Shown: one piece after another, positions 1 through 11,450 of the stretch
How the letters are laid out: the number at the start of each line of letters is the position of its first letter
Position numbering within the stretch: the first letter of the stretch is position 1
Assembly: GCA_028023455.1 (NCBI GenBank)
Contig: JAQFVV010000143.1
Location: forward strand, 2,766,001-2,830,000
DNA from: Epiperipatus broadwayi
Taxonomy: Eukaryota > Onychophora > Udeonychophora > Euonychophora > Peripatidae
DNA: 64,000 nucleotides
Reading direction: 5' to 3'
Position numbers and translations under genes: made by a program
The notes under the pieces: generated by a model
Database searches by the model: none
Told to the model about the DNA's origin: nothing
What the model saw: only the letters and a program-made list of their open reading frames with translations

Positions 1-391
1 GCCTAAGATATATAGATAGAGTATCACTAACGAAAATAATCAATGAATTCCTGATTAAAATAATCAGCTCCCTGATGTCATAGAAAGTCCCCAGAAACCC
101 TAGGCTACCAATGAATGAATCATAAAATATAATATAAAAAAGGGAAGGCAAGAATTAAAATTAAAATATACATTGTTTTCCACACTTTCCAAATATTTCT
201 TTATTAGTGAGTTATCAAATAGTTTATCAAAGATTACAAAATAAGACTGTCTTTTAATTAACATAGACAGGGCATTGAATATCAAACTCACTTCTGGTGA
301 AGTTTGACAATATAAAACATAATAAATTATATATCGAAATTTTTTTACTATTTTTTTGACAAATAAAATATATATGTATGAAACATATACT
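1..391. repeat. Direct repeat, left copy (cut by window edge)
   Basis: From the first base this sequence matches 1893-2280 in the same orientation, with roughly nine in ten bases identical by eye and a few small gaps. Shared landmarks include CCAGAAACCCTAGGC, GGGAAGGCAAGAATTAAAAT and TATCAAACTCACTT. It may be one LTR of a small element or one unit of a long-period duplication. The left border is not visible. Confidence 0.8.
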
Positions 392-1892
392 GATAAAATC
401 CTTTCTACGATTTTCTTTCAAGACATCTGTTTTACAGAAATCGTAATAGATTTACTTAACTGATTTACTAAAATTCTTTATTCTTTCAGAAATAATTACA
501 AGGGCTATTTTAAATTGGAGGTAATAATAAGATGCTTTTAAAATAATTTCAATCATTCAAAATAAATTTATAATATGATGTACAAAACTAAACGAGCTTT
601 CTATTAATTAATTTATGGGAAATAAGTCTCCTATAATGATTTTGACTATGTGCCAGTCAAAATCGTGTATTCATTCAATAAGGCCAATAATCCAAGCAAA
701 AGTACCTTGAATCCAACCATGCACAAGATACAGATGTCAGGACAAGGGTGAATCCTAACCTATTTACCTGAACTATTGCTTCTCTGACTAATGGATAATG
801 TTTGTGATGACACGAGCAGTGCTTGATTTTATTCCGTCCCAGCTGGAGGTCATGGTTCACAAAGAGACTCAAAATAATAACGGGTTTATATAAGAAATTA
901 ATGATTTAATGAATTGTAGAATGGTACAGAGGTGATTCGATATCGATTACTAATGGTTTGAACTGTAATAATTGTAATTCTTTCTGGCAACATTAATGAA
1001 TTTAAATCAAAGAAATATTATAAATAAATAGAGTAATTAACCTTAAAGATTTGGAGTGATGACAAACTAAGCTTATTTAAAATAATATTATTACAGGAAT
1101 TTATTAAGAAATTTAGTTACAAAATAAGTTAAGTTTTGTTTATACAACTTGGTTATTTTATTTAATTAGTTTTGATGCGGCTAAATGCAAGGCATTTAAT
1201 AACAAAGTAAAAATTTGTTAATTGGTCTGCCAAGAACCAATCAGCAATAAAATATTATTAGCCCTCTAAGAGATTACAAATAAATCTATTATATACATAT
1301 TGTGCCGGTCAAAACCTCCAATCCCTTTCCGTTTCAATATATATTACAAGACATGAAAGATGTGCATTTAAAACACTATTACATTTAAATCAGTTTTCTA
1401 TAATGAGTGTGGAAAGCAAGGTAATTCATTTAAATAAATTAGATAATCATATTTAACTAATTAACGGGATTGGTTTGTGAAAGACGTGCCACCCGGCAGA
1501 GAGCATTTCAGGTTTGCTAAATACAGATATAAAATGATGATGAAGGCAGTATGCTATTATAGATTACAACAAAATAAATGAGGTCTGTTATGAACCTCTG
1601 GGTGGCTTTACTAAAAGAAATCCCTGATATATACAGGGAGATAATGAGAAATGCTGGCCCTACAGCCAGAACATGTCTCTGAATAATAATAACGGATTTG
1701 ATGTGCTGGACTTCCCATACACATCTTAATGGCAATGCCCGAAAAAGGATCACTTGGTATGAACTATGTCTACTTTGAGGGAGGGTGAAAGATTGGACTG
1801 GTCATAGTTAAATTTCCGAAGGTCCTGAGGAGTACGTAGCAAAGCAAAATACTAATAATAAATGAATAGTTGTAGCTATAAATACATAATGC
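392..1892. other. Unassigned DNA between the direct repeats
   Basis: A+T-rich sequence with no credible ORF. A slightly more G+C-rich tract lies at about 1460-1840. It is presumably the interior of whatever element or duplication the flanking repeats represent. Confidence 0.5.
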
Positions 1893-2281
1893 CTTAGACA
1901 TATACAGATAATGTATCACTAACGAAATAATAACTTAATTCCTGATTAAAATAATCGGCTCCCTGACATCATAGACAGTCTCCAGAAACCCTAGGCCATT
2001 AATGAATGAATCATAAAACATAATATAAAAGGGGAAGGCAAGAATTAAAATTTAGAATATAAATTGTTTTCCACGCTTTCCAAATATTTTATTTATTAAG
2101 TTATTAAATAGTTTATCATCGGTAATTACAAATAAGACTGTCTTTTAACTAACATAGGCAGAACATTGGATATCAAACTCACTTATGGTGAAGTTTGACA
2201 AATATACAGCATAACAAATTATACATCGAATTTTTACTATTTTTTGACGAATAAAATATATATGTATTGAAAATATATATG
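1893..2281. repeat. Direct repeat, right copy
   Basis: Second copy of the repeat at 1-391, about 1.89 kb further on. Similarity stops near an AATAAAATATATATG stretch. No clear TG...CA termini, target duplication or priming site could be confirmed because the left copy is truncated. Confidence 0.8.
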
Positions 2282-4428
2282 TTTTGAAATTTTTGTCATG
2301 AATACAAATTATGTTTAATGACTACTTAGACATCAATGCATAGGCCTTTTTCTGTTCAAGAAGAATTTGATTACTACTGGAGGGAGGGGGAATATTTCAT
2401 TAAAATAAACTTCAAATAATCATTCCAATAAATTCTAGTAGGTAAATGCTAGAAATTTTACACTAATTATTCATACAAAAAAATAAAACACCTAGCAAAA
2501 CATAAATGCCTCAAAATATAATTTAAAATGCCTCAACAAAACAATTCAAAAGCACAGCAAATAAAATATATAATAGACTAAAAAGAATTGAAATTAAATC
2601 AAATCAGGAGATGTCAAAAACCTCAAGTTTCTTGAAATTAGATCAGAAAATAAAACCCAACTTTTACCATGCAATGCTGTTGTTATAAAGAATCTTATTG
2701 GTTCAACCAACATGAGAATGATTTCTTAAAAATGACAGATTGTGATTCACTATACAATTTGCATTTATATATAAAAAAAATCTTTTGTTATTGATATATT
2801 CTTTTTAAATAGCAAATGGGCTTTCATTAATGGATGAAATATCTTCAGTAGAATTTCTGCTGTTAACAGCCATATAAATAAGGAAGTACTGGCTACCATT
2901 TTTGTATTCAAATAATTCCTTACATACATCTCTAATTTCAAGAAACCTACTTCAGAAAGTGTTGATAAGACATATTTAAATGAATATGATTTATACTCTC
3001 TTATATTGCTAAAATTAAAATAGATCAAACACTTTATCTGGACTTCCAAACCAAATGGAGAATATAAAATTACATTAACACAATCAAAACTAAATTCTAT
3101 AATGAAAAATTTTTTTAAATATACAAATTCATACAATATTGCTAGCAAATGTGCCACAGGTTCCACCAAATAGTCATAATGCAAAAAGTTTAATAAGAAT
3201 TGCAGAAATAGTTAACTTTCCAAATTAAGAATTTAATTATAATTTGCACAAAATAGTCACTGTTACGATCAACATTTAAAAAGTCTAGTTACTTTTTTAT
3301 ATACACTTAAGAAATAAGTCATTAATTCTCATAGCATCAAAATCACACTTTTCTTTATTTTGCTTAAAAAGTGTTTGAAGTGGTTTGGATAAATTGTGTT
3401 TAACTCTCATAATGTGAATATCACAAGTTTATTCTATTTTTGTTGTTGGACAATAAAAAAAAAAGGGCAAATTAATATTGGAACATAAATTCTGTAAGAT
3501 TATTTGATGTATTTTAGTATGTTCTATAAAAAAACACATCAGATATCTGCCTATCAATATACTTCAACATAGATGATTCTTGGGTATTTATATATATTGT
3601 ATCGCATTCAATGTTTTTTGCTATCTTTTTGAAATTACTCCAGGATTTAACAATTATAAGACACAATTGGCTTTTTTAGATTACTGGTACATTATTTTCA
3701 AGACTTCAAATAAATAATAACTGAAAGAACATTACAAGCCATATAAAAATGCTAAACATGTAGATTAAATAATCTTTCAACAAATAATAAGTTAGATTTA
3801 GTATTAATTATCTTTCAAAAGAGGGATTTTCAGTTTTAATTCAGACCATTTTCTCCAAACCTATTTATCTCTTATTCCATGTTTTGTATTTAAAATTATT
3901 CAATTTCTTTTATCATATTTACCTTCTGCAATTCTTATATATCTTTCATAATCCTTTTATCTTTAAATATGTTTTCATTTGAATTCTCAGTAAACAGTAT
4001 TTTCCTGCTCATTCTTTTATTTATTTATTTTCCAACATTTTTCCCATTCTCCTCCAAATAAAAGTTATTAAAATTTTCATTCTTCTTTCTTTCCTAATCC
4101 TCATCTAAGTATTATAACAATAGTAAACAGACACTGATAAACAAGTATGGCAATTTCAACTCCAAAGAGGGGGGGGGGATACAAGAAATTAGTTTTGTGA
4201 TGACTATACAACCAAATCTGAGAACCACAAATATGACCCCATATAAAACATGCTGGTCCACTTTTCTCTTTACTTGATATTTTACAATTCTATTTTTTAA
4301 TTTCTTCAGCAGAAAACTTTTCATTCTGAAATACTTCAACACCTGTCTAACTGCAACTCTCCAATGTATTCCGTCTCTGCCATATCTTATCACATGATTA
4401 CCATTTCCTATGCTTGCTTGTAATTGTT
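2282..4428. other. Non-coding A+T-rich DNA, with one unexplained ORF
   Basis: No gene was recognised. A minus-strand ORF of 139 codons (2765-3184) is the longest here, encoding a hydrophobic, F/L/I-rich protein with phrases such as NVILYSPFGLEVQIKCL; I could not place it in a family, and chance or a decayed element are both possible. The plus strand of 3830-4090 is pyrimidine-rich, as seen where decayed LINEs lie antisense elsewhere in this window, but no diagnostic motif was found. Confidence 0.35.
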
Positions 4429-4531
4429 ATTAAAACATGCAAAACTCTCTATACGTATTGCCACTCAATGCAAACCAGAGTAATCAATGGATGCCAGAAG
4501 GCTTGTGCATAAAATCCCCATCTAGTGCCTA

Positions 4532-4598
4532 TTCATCCAATATCCTCAGACTAGTTTCTGGATTATGGCCTTCATCAGCGAGGAGCCTTGGATCTGAG
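4532..4598 (-). ncRNA. Type I hammerhead ribozyme motif
   Basis: Read on the minus strand, core CTGATGA is followed by stem II GGC-CATAA-TCC, GAA, a palindromic stem III ACTAGT, then C at the cleavage position. Stem I pairs CCTCG with TGAGG and, beyond an internal loop, TCCAA with TTGGA. The A-T pair that replaces a wobble seen in other copies keeps stem I paired. Stem II is only three pairs and is preceded by an A/A mismatch at 10.1/11.1, where G-C is usual, so activity is uncertain. Confidence 0.7.
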
Positions 4599-4702
4599 AG
4601 TCATGTATCTAAATCTTAGGATTTCATAGTTTTGTAGTTAAGTAGAGATAAAAGGTGGCTATTGGAGGGTTGCATTAGATCCTAAGATCTAGGTACAGTG
4701 TT

Positions 4703-4769
4703 CTCAGATCCAAGGCTCCTCACTGATGAAGGCCATAAGCCAGAAACTAGTCTGGGGATATTGGATGAG
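4703..4769 (+). ncRNA. Type I hammerhead ribozyme motif
   Basis: Core CTGATGA (4723-4729), stem II GGC-CATAA-GCC, GAA, stem III palindrome ACTAGT, then C as the nucleotide before the predicted cut. Stem I is CCTCA/TGGGG, then an internal loop GGCT/ATA, then TCCAA/TTGGA and CTCA/TGAG separated by a GA bulge. The internal loop is placed where natural hammerheads make loop-loop contacts. Stem III is so short that a dimeric form, as known for Penelope and retrozyme hammerheads, is likely. Confidence 0.75.
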
Positions 4770-4879
4770 TAAGCACTAAATGAGGATTTTATGCACAAGC
4801 CTTCTGGCATCCATTGATTATTCTAGCTTGCATTGAGTGACAATATGTATAGAGAGTTTTGCCTGTTTTAATATTATAT

Positions 4880-7757
4880 AATTGACATTGCATTTCTTTA
4901 GAATGTTTTTGAGATAATTCTTATTTCATAGATCAAATTTACTTCCTCCAGGAAAATCATGATAAAGTTAACTATAAAACAACCTTCCAGGAAATCTTCC
5001 ATTGTTCATTTGTTTTACATATTCAATCCAATGGAGGTATGTTTTTGCAATAAACTAAAGAACATACTGATTGGTTTTATAATTTTGCCATTGTATTTTT
5101 AAAATTTTAGAGCATCCTTAAATGAAATTTTTCTAATGCCTTTTATTATGATAATAGAGTGCCCAAGCTTCACTTCTATACAGTAAATTAGATAAAATAA
5201 CAGCTCCATGTACAGCTAATTTAATTGTAGCAGTTATTTCTCAGAAATGAAATACTCTATATTTTAAATAATTAAAAGCAGCAGGCGCACATTGGAGTTT
5301 GTGAACATCAACCTCCAAGTCCATTTTTTTATTTATAAAACTACCAAGGTATTTAAATTGATTTACATTCACAAGTTGATATCTATTCAAGCTAAAAGTT
5401 GCTGAGGACTTTACTTCAGTCACTGATTAAAACCCTCAAAACATTAATGAATAAACCAATCTTTACTTGTTGCATTCAAGCATTAAGAACATTCTGTAAA
5501 TCAACCTTTGAAATGACAAAAATAGCACAATCATCAGTGTACTGTAAATCCAGAATCTAAGAAGTTCTTGTTTCCACTTTCAATCGATTCAAATTAATAA
5601 TTCCACCATCAAATCTGTATCGTATTTTGATCCCTACTTGATTAAATTGTCCATAAATAATTCCAAAGATCACTGTCACAAAAATTGAAAACAATGTTAG
5701 AGCAAGTACACATCCTTGTTTAACACAAGTTTTTATTTTGAATGTCTCAGAATTTCTGTGGTAATAATAGCATTTCCTCCCATTCTATCAAACAAAAACT
5801 GTGTTATATGAATAAATTTTTGGTGGCCAATCAAGTAATTTCAAACAATGGCATAGAGTTGTCCTATTAACTGAATCAAATACCTTGATTAAGCCAATGA
5901 AAGCAATATATAAATTACTCCTTTGTTACTGACATTTTTTCCTGGCAACAAAGCTTTTTGATTCTCTAAAATCTCATTGAGTCTCTGGAAACTAATCTAT
6001 AACTGGAAGCAACCTATCCAACAAAAATCCTGAAAGTATCTTTACAGTAGTAGAACTATAATCTTGTCTATTCACTTTTATTAAAATAAAAAAAAAACAT
6101 TCTTATGATTGGGTGGCATAACTTCATGGATCTAGATATTTCTAAAAAATTCCAATATTTTTGAAGCTAATGTAATACTATCATATTTTAAAACTTCTTT
6201 AGTATTTCATCAAGACACGCTGACTTTCCATTTCTAAGATTACAAAAACTATTTTGATTTCACTAAGTTGAATATCTTTGTCCAAATCTAAATTGGATAA
6301 AATAAATATATTATTAAAAGTTGTCATCTCAATTTTTGTACCATTACTCAAAAGATGATCAAAATATTCTTTCTACCTGTTCAAAATATCACTATCATCA
6401 TATAAGATTGTAATATTTTCTCAGATCCATAATGCATCAAAAAAAAATCTAGAATGACTACAATCAGCAAATGTTTGTATCTACTTTACAGTTTTAATCC
6501 ATCGATCATTTTTAAGCCTTTTTATCAGCCAATGAACTTCTGTCGTCAGATCTTTATATTTATTATAAAATTCCATATTCAATCTATTATTCTGTCAAAC
6601 AGAAAATTATAGATGTTTTTTTCTTAATTAAATAATTAATAATAAGAAAGTTGACAGAAAATCAGTCTCAATTCTTTTTTAGTGAATCAAAGAATAGATA
6701 TGTTTGTATTCACAACATCCTTTTTACAAAAATTCTATGCCTCGGGAATATGGCAGATCTGAAGATCCAAATTAATAGTTTTAATGCTTAATAGTTGCTG
6801 AAATTTAGTATGTACAGTAAATTCTTCTAAAGAACAAACATCAATTTTCTTGTGAATATGATTAGAACAATATATATTTTATAATGCAACTATCATTTTA
6901 ATCTTGGGGCACCCTAATCTATAATCTTTCAAACAATCTGTACTTGTAAATGCTTGTGAAATGTGAACTTCTCTTGCATTATGACTTCTAATTACTGTAT
7001 ACTGCAATTTATTAAATGCCATTGTTTTTAGCATGTATGTATCCATACTTCTTTATAACAGTTTTTCGCCTAAAAAAAGTAATTGTGATAGTCAACACGT
7101 GTTGTGAATAAATTTAAAAATAATCCATTTGAATGTAAAGCACCAATTTATTATTTGTGATAACTTTTGGCCAAAGACAACTATCTATACCAACACAAGG
7201 ATTAAAATCTCCAAGAAGAAAAATGTGATCTTGTAATGGCATTGCTATAATAACGCTATCCAACAAAGAATAAAAACTTTTCAAATTTCTGAAACTATGG
7301 TTGGAGTATAATAAAATTAGGAAAAGTGCCATTAGGCAAAGTGAGTACTAACACCAATAGCCTTTCAGTGATACATTGAGGCATTCTAACAATAGAACAT
7401 AGTAAATTAGACTTTACAACAAATCCAACACCATACCCTATCCTTTCACTAACTGATCTGCCTTTCCAAAAAACTTGTATCCATTGATTTGTTCTATTAA
7501 ATTTCCTTTCTCTGGAAAATAAGTTTCACTAAGAACAGCTATATCAATCTTAAATCGTGATAGCTCTTTCGCCACTAGTGCAGTCCTTGTTCTGGTCTTA
7601 AAGAGTTTATATCAAATAAAGTTTGTACATTCCATGTAACTATATCTAGAAAAAAATTACTACTCCTATTCTTATTACTGCTAATTCTGAATTGAGTAAT
7701 CTGCCAGGTATGACTACCTAGCCAGACTGTATGAGACAAGTTGTTTTTAAACCACAT
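4880..7757 (-). mobile_element. Decayed RTE-like LINE (endonuclease-reverse transcriptase)
   Basis: On the minus strand, fragments appear in the order expected of a LINE ORF2. The endonuclease starts near 7660 with IVTWNVQTLFD, then LLGDFNPCVG (about 7190-7220). The reverse transcriptase follows: LIKVFDSVNR near 5870, GIKIRYRFDGG near 5610, the catalytic box as LQYTDDCAIF near 5540 (YTDD for the usual FADD/YADD), QFKYLGSFIN near 5340, SEAW near 5170, and a tail motif WIEYVKQMNNGRFPGRLFY near 5010. Many stops and frame changes separate the pieces, so it is an old inactive copy. The pattern resembles the widespread RTE-type elements often annotated as craniofacial development protein 2-like. 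The precise ends are not visible. Confidence 0.85.
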
Positions 7758-9240
7758 CTAGATACTTCCACTTCTGGGTGAATAGGGTGATTCCTAAATA
7801 GGGCTGCATAAACATACAACATTTGTAAACTAAAACTCTTGCTTCATTGAAATCCAGTTTCAAACTAACTCATTAGTTGATTAAACTGCCTTGAGCAAAG
7901 ATCAGAACTAAGAATTACTAGCCTACTAAGCCTATCTCCATCATTGTTTTCTTAATTCGCGAGGGCTTGGGCTAAAAAAAGGGGGGGAATTGTTATCAGA
8001 AATGCTATGCATATTAGTTAATGAATGAAAATATTGCAAATATGCACAAAGTTATTGTCACAGTTAGAATAAGGAGATGTCCGATGGCATAAGAAGTTCT
8101 TGACAACTGGGCTCTATAATAGCTTATGTGACTACAAAAGAAAAAGAGGGAGACAGAAAGGACTGTATCAGAAACAATACCTAGCCTTTGATGAATATCC
8201 TACCCTACAAAGCAGTGGGAACTCTTGACTGTGTACTGTTTATTTGATATTTATAGTTGGGCTTCATATATGAAGGCCATTCAATTATCCACCACCTAAG
8301 GAGTCTGTCGGTAGCCTGAGCACAGCAGCCAGATCTAAATACTTATATATTCCAAACATTTAACCAAACTTTTAAAGTTATTTTAATAAGCCATAAAATA
8401 ATTTCTCACCAACCATTGCAATATTTTTATTGCAATTTCCATTATTATTAACTAACTTCATAAATATTTGGAGGCACCAATCTACTTTATAATCCCCTGC
8501 CTATTACTTTAAATTTTTTTAACCCTCTTTTAAAAAATAGAACTAATTAACATATTAAAAAAAAAAAACAATAAATCTATTGAATTCTCACTTAAGAGCA
8601 TATTTTCAAAAATTACTAGCAATAGGTTGTCAGCATGTGTGTGCATGTTTTAATGAGTTTAAACCTAATTATGCTTAAATGAAGAAGTATAGAATCAGAT
8701 TATGTGAAAAGAGAACTTGAAGTTAGTAACAATAAAATAGATCACAACAATGGATTAAATTTTATTTGTCAATACGAGAAAAATAAATTCATTCATCTCT
8801 ACATTCTATAGTTAATAACGGTGAACAACTTCCAAATCTTGTTAATATTTACAGTCGATCTAGATCTTCATGACAATGTTCTGATTGCACTTTTGTTGAA
8901 ATAGTCAAAAGTATAGAAAAAATATCTAATTCTACTCTGAGGCAAGGAAAAGTAGATCACTCTGCAAATTAACTCTTGGAAAACAAAATAATTTGCACCA
9001 TCACAAGTCTACTATTAACACATAACATCAAGGTATTTAATAAGTGCACAAAATTTAGTCACAAATTGTATTAGATTAATATTAATAAGTAATCCAACTC
9101 CACCCTCTTATGAAAAAACAAAACACTTATCAGAATAGAATTTATTTAAGCTTGTAAATATAATTTTCCAGAAAATAAAATTAATAAATTGAAGATGATG
9201 TTAATGCTGCTTTTATATATTGCAAAAATATTGAAATTAT
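7758..9240. other. No gene recognised
   Basis: A+T-rich DNA with a short G run near 7980 and a moderately balanced stretch at 8060-8340. No ORF or RNA motif could be supported. Confidence 0.5.
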
Positions 9241-9244
9241 TAAA

Positions 9245-9830
9245 TATAAATTTTCATACAGTAAGCCAGAATAATCAATGGATACAAAAAGGTTTGTATA
9301 TAAAATCCCTCTCTAGTGCTTACTCATCCAATATCCCCAGACTAGTTTCTAGCTTGTGGCTTTCATCAGTGAAGAGCCTTGGATTTGAGAGCACTGCCCC
9401 TAGATCTTAGGATCTAATGCAATCCTCCAGCAGCCACCTTTTATCTCTACTTAACTACAAAACTATGAGTCTAAAATTGAAAACATAATAATATTTTCGA
9501 TTCAAGCTCATTAGTGTATCTAGTCATATAAATCTGAACTCAGTTCAGTACCCATACATTTTGATGTCTTTGGAACTTTAATAACCATAGCTACCACTAT
9601 CCTATTAAGCAGAATTGGTATTAAATCGCTAAACATCACATGATCATCATTTCTTATGCTTGCTCAAGCATGGAAAGAGTAGGCACTCATTAGGAATTTT
9701 ATGCACAAACCTTCTTGCATCCATTGATTACTCTCACTTGCACTCAGTGGCACAACTGTATGGAGAGTTGTGCCTGTTCTAACAGCTTGAACAAGCATAC
9801 GAAATGGTGATCATGTGATGTTTAGCGGTT
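9245..9830. repeat. Hammerhead-carrying repeat, copy B
   Basis: A minus-strand copy (about 9245-9660) contains the hammerhead plus the full spacer found between the two tandem hammerheads at 32.7-33.2 kb, with landmarks CAGCAGCCACCTTTTATCTC and GAACTCAGTTCAGTACCCAT. It is followed by an inverted piece of the same family (about 9665-9830) that has lost its hammerhead but keeps the terminal CATTGATTACTC and GGAGAGTTGTGCCTGTTCTA parts. Confidence 0.8.
9323..9389 (-). ncRNA. Type I hammerhead ribozyme motif
   Basis: Minus-strand core CTGATGA, stem II AGC-CACAA-GCT (both sides changed relative to the GGC/GCC of copy A, a pairing-preserving double change), GAA, ACTAGT, C. Stem I is CTTCA/TGGGG with two wobbles, and the outer TCCAA/TTGGA is intact. 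This covariation supports selection on RNA structure in the source elements. Confidence 0.72.
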
Positions 9831-10965
9831 AAATATAAACTTAATTGATGCTATGCATCTTAGACAAAGGCACCGAAAGTACATTAAGATTATGCTTAAT
9901 ATTTTCTTTATATATGAAGCAATATTAAAAATTAACTTTAATTTATTACATTTCAGTGATGGAGTTATCATAGTGATTTTTTTAAAGTAATATAATTAAT
10001 TAATTCTCTTATAGTTTTCATTAATTGTTTTAGATTTACATTAAAACGAATCATAGAATGCACTGACATAGAAACTATGAATGCATTAGTTTAGAGTATA
10101 CTACTTGCTTAAATATTGATATAACTAATTTTTTTTTTTGTTTGCCCTATTAAACTTCTGACTTGAATTCTACATGTTAGTTATTCAAGAAAACTTTATT
10201 TCATTAGTTAGATACTGTTAGTTTCTTATTGGTTACCATGTAAATGCACGATAAATTTCATAATAGTAAAAATCACTAAGCTTTGGTTTTTTTTAAATAA
10301 AATTATATGAATAGTGTAAAAACACTGAACATTGGAATTGACTTTATTTTTTAACTTTTTATGTATATAAAACATCTTTAAATAAAATTATTTTGGAAAA
10401 ATTAATCAATTATTGATCAGAAGATGATATAACAAATAAATAATAATTTATTAAATAATGAAGTACATTTGACTTATAATATATATTTATATATTTTTAA
10501 TGAGGCTTATTAAAACTTCTTTATATCAATAATTTCGATCTTCATGGTCAAATTGCAATCTTTAATGTCTATATAAATATATGGGACCATAAATAAAGGT
10601 GGAATTCCACCTTTACTGTTAAAAGGTTGCCTTGACAACAGTTAGAGATTGTTGATTGTTATCTATATTGGGATTGCCTAAGTGTTAACTGCTTTGTAAT
10701 GGTTATATATATATATGATCAAAAATATCACATTTCTTTTTTTGCTTTATATTTTTGTAGTAAAAAAGGACAATATTAAAAATGTGTGTGTATGGAGAAC
10801 ATTTACATTTCACTAAAACAATTACTTTAAATAGTAAAATAATAAAAATAGTATTTAAAAAATCAATTCAATTTTAATGAAAAGTTTTTATAAACAATTA
10901 AATAACTGAAAATGATATATCTGATAATAAGGATAACTTTATTTCATTATCTATAAGTAAATCAT
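9831..10965. other. A+T-rich DNA with a 22-bp perfect palindrome
   Basis: No gene recognised. At 10594-10615 lies a perfect palindrome centred on GGAATTCC (TAAAGGTGGAA and its complement), in a region otherwise of simple A/T sequence. Confidence 0.6.
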
Positions 10966-10969
10966 TTTA

Positions 10970-11450
10970 CTCCTTAACTGGTTATAACTACTCTCCTTGT
11001 ATATCAATTTCCCTCTATTCATACTTTCAACATATCTTTCATGATTTCCTTGCCTCAGAATACATTCTCAATCCAAATTCTTTTATTTCCTTATAATTTT
11101 CTCAGTAATATTTCTTTTTAAATCTTATTATTCTACTAATCCTTTCATCCTCCACCATATTTACATACCAAAAGCCTCCAATATTTCACTTCCCTTTTCA
11201 TAATAGTTCATGTTCACGTTATATATAAGCAACACTAAAAAAAAAATACATTTAATAAGTCTTTTTTATAAATCTAATTTAAAGGACCTCAAAATAATAT
11301 CTTAGTTTTATTAAAATTCTATATAGCTATTATAATTTTCACTCTCATTCTTTTTATTATTACTTCCATTATCAGTTATTCAACCTCTCAAATATTTAAA
11401 AACAATAAACTGCTTAGTAACATTCTTTTTCAGCTGCAAAAAAAAAAGTC
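10970..11450 (-). mobile_element. Decayed LINE 3' fragment
   Basis: The pyrimidine-rich plus strand is the antisense of a LINE C-terminal region. The minus strand gives FKYLRG, a stop, then ITDNGSN near 11360-11400, matching the (S/Q)YKYLGxxI-(D/T)xDG motif after the reverse-transcriptase palm, and further on pieces resembling the C-terminal helical region (IWIENVF, GKEIMKDMLK). It is full of stops, and no ends were visible. Confidence 0.45.

Larger units (their letters stand above)
4429..4872. repeat. Hammerhead-carrying foldback repeat, copy A
   Basis: This is a 444-bp inverted repeat. The left half runs from ATTAAAACATGCAAAACTCT inward, and the right half mirrors it and ends GAGAGTTTTGCCTGTTTTAAT. 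Each arm is about 165-180 bp, ~90% identical, and carries a hammerhead motif pointing towards the adjacent outer end (4532-4598 minus, 4703-4769 plus). Relatives lie at 9.25-9.83, 32.25-33.31 and 56.56-56.87 kb. It abuts the 3' end of the decayed LINE to its right. Confidence 0.85.

Noticed and set aside
2765-3184. 139-codon minus-strand ORF as a gene
   Set aside because: It is hydrophobic and F/L/I-rich with no recognised motif, splice context or compositional shift. Kept only as a note.
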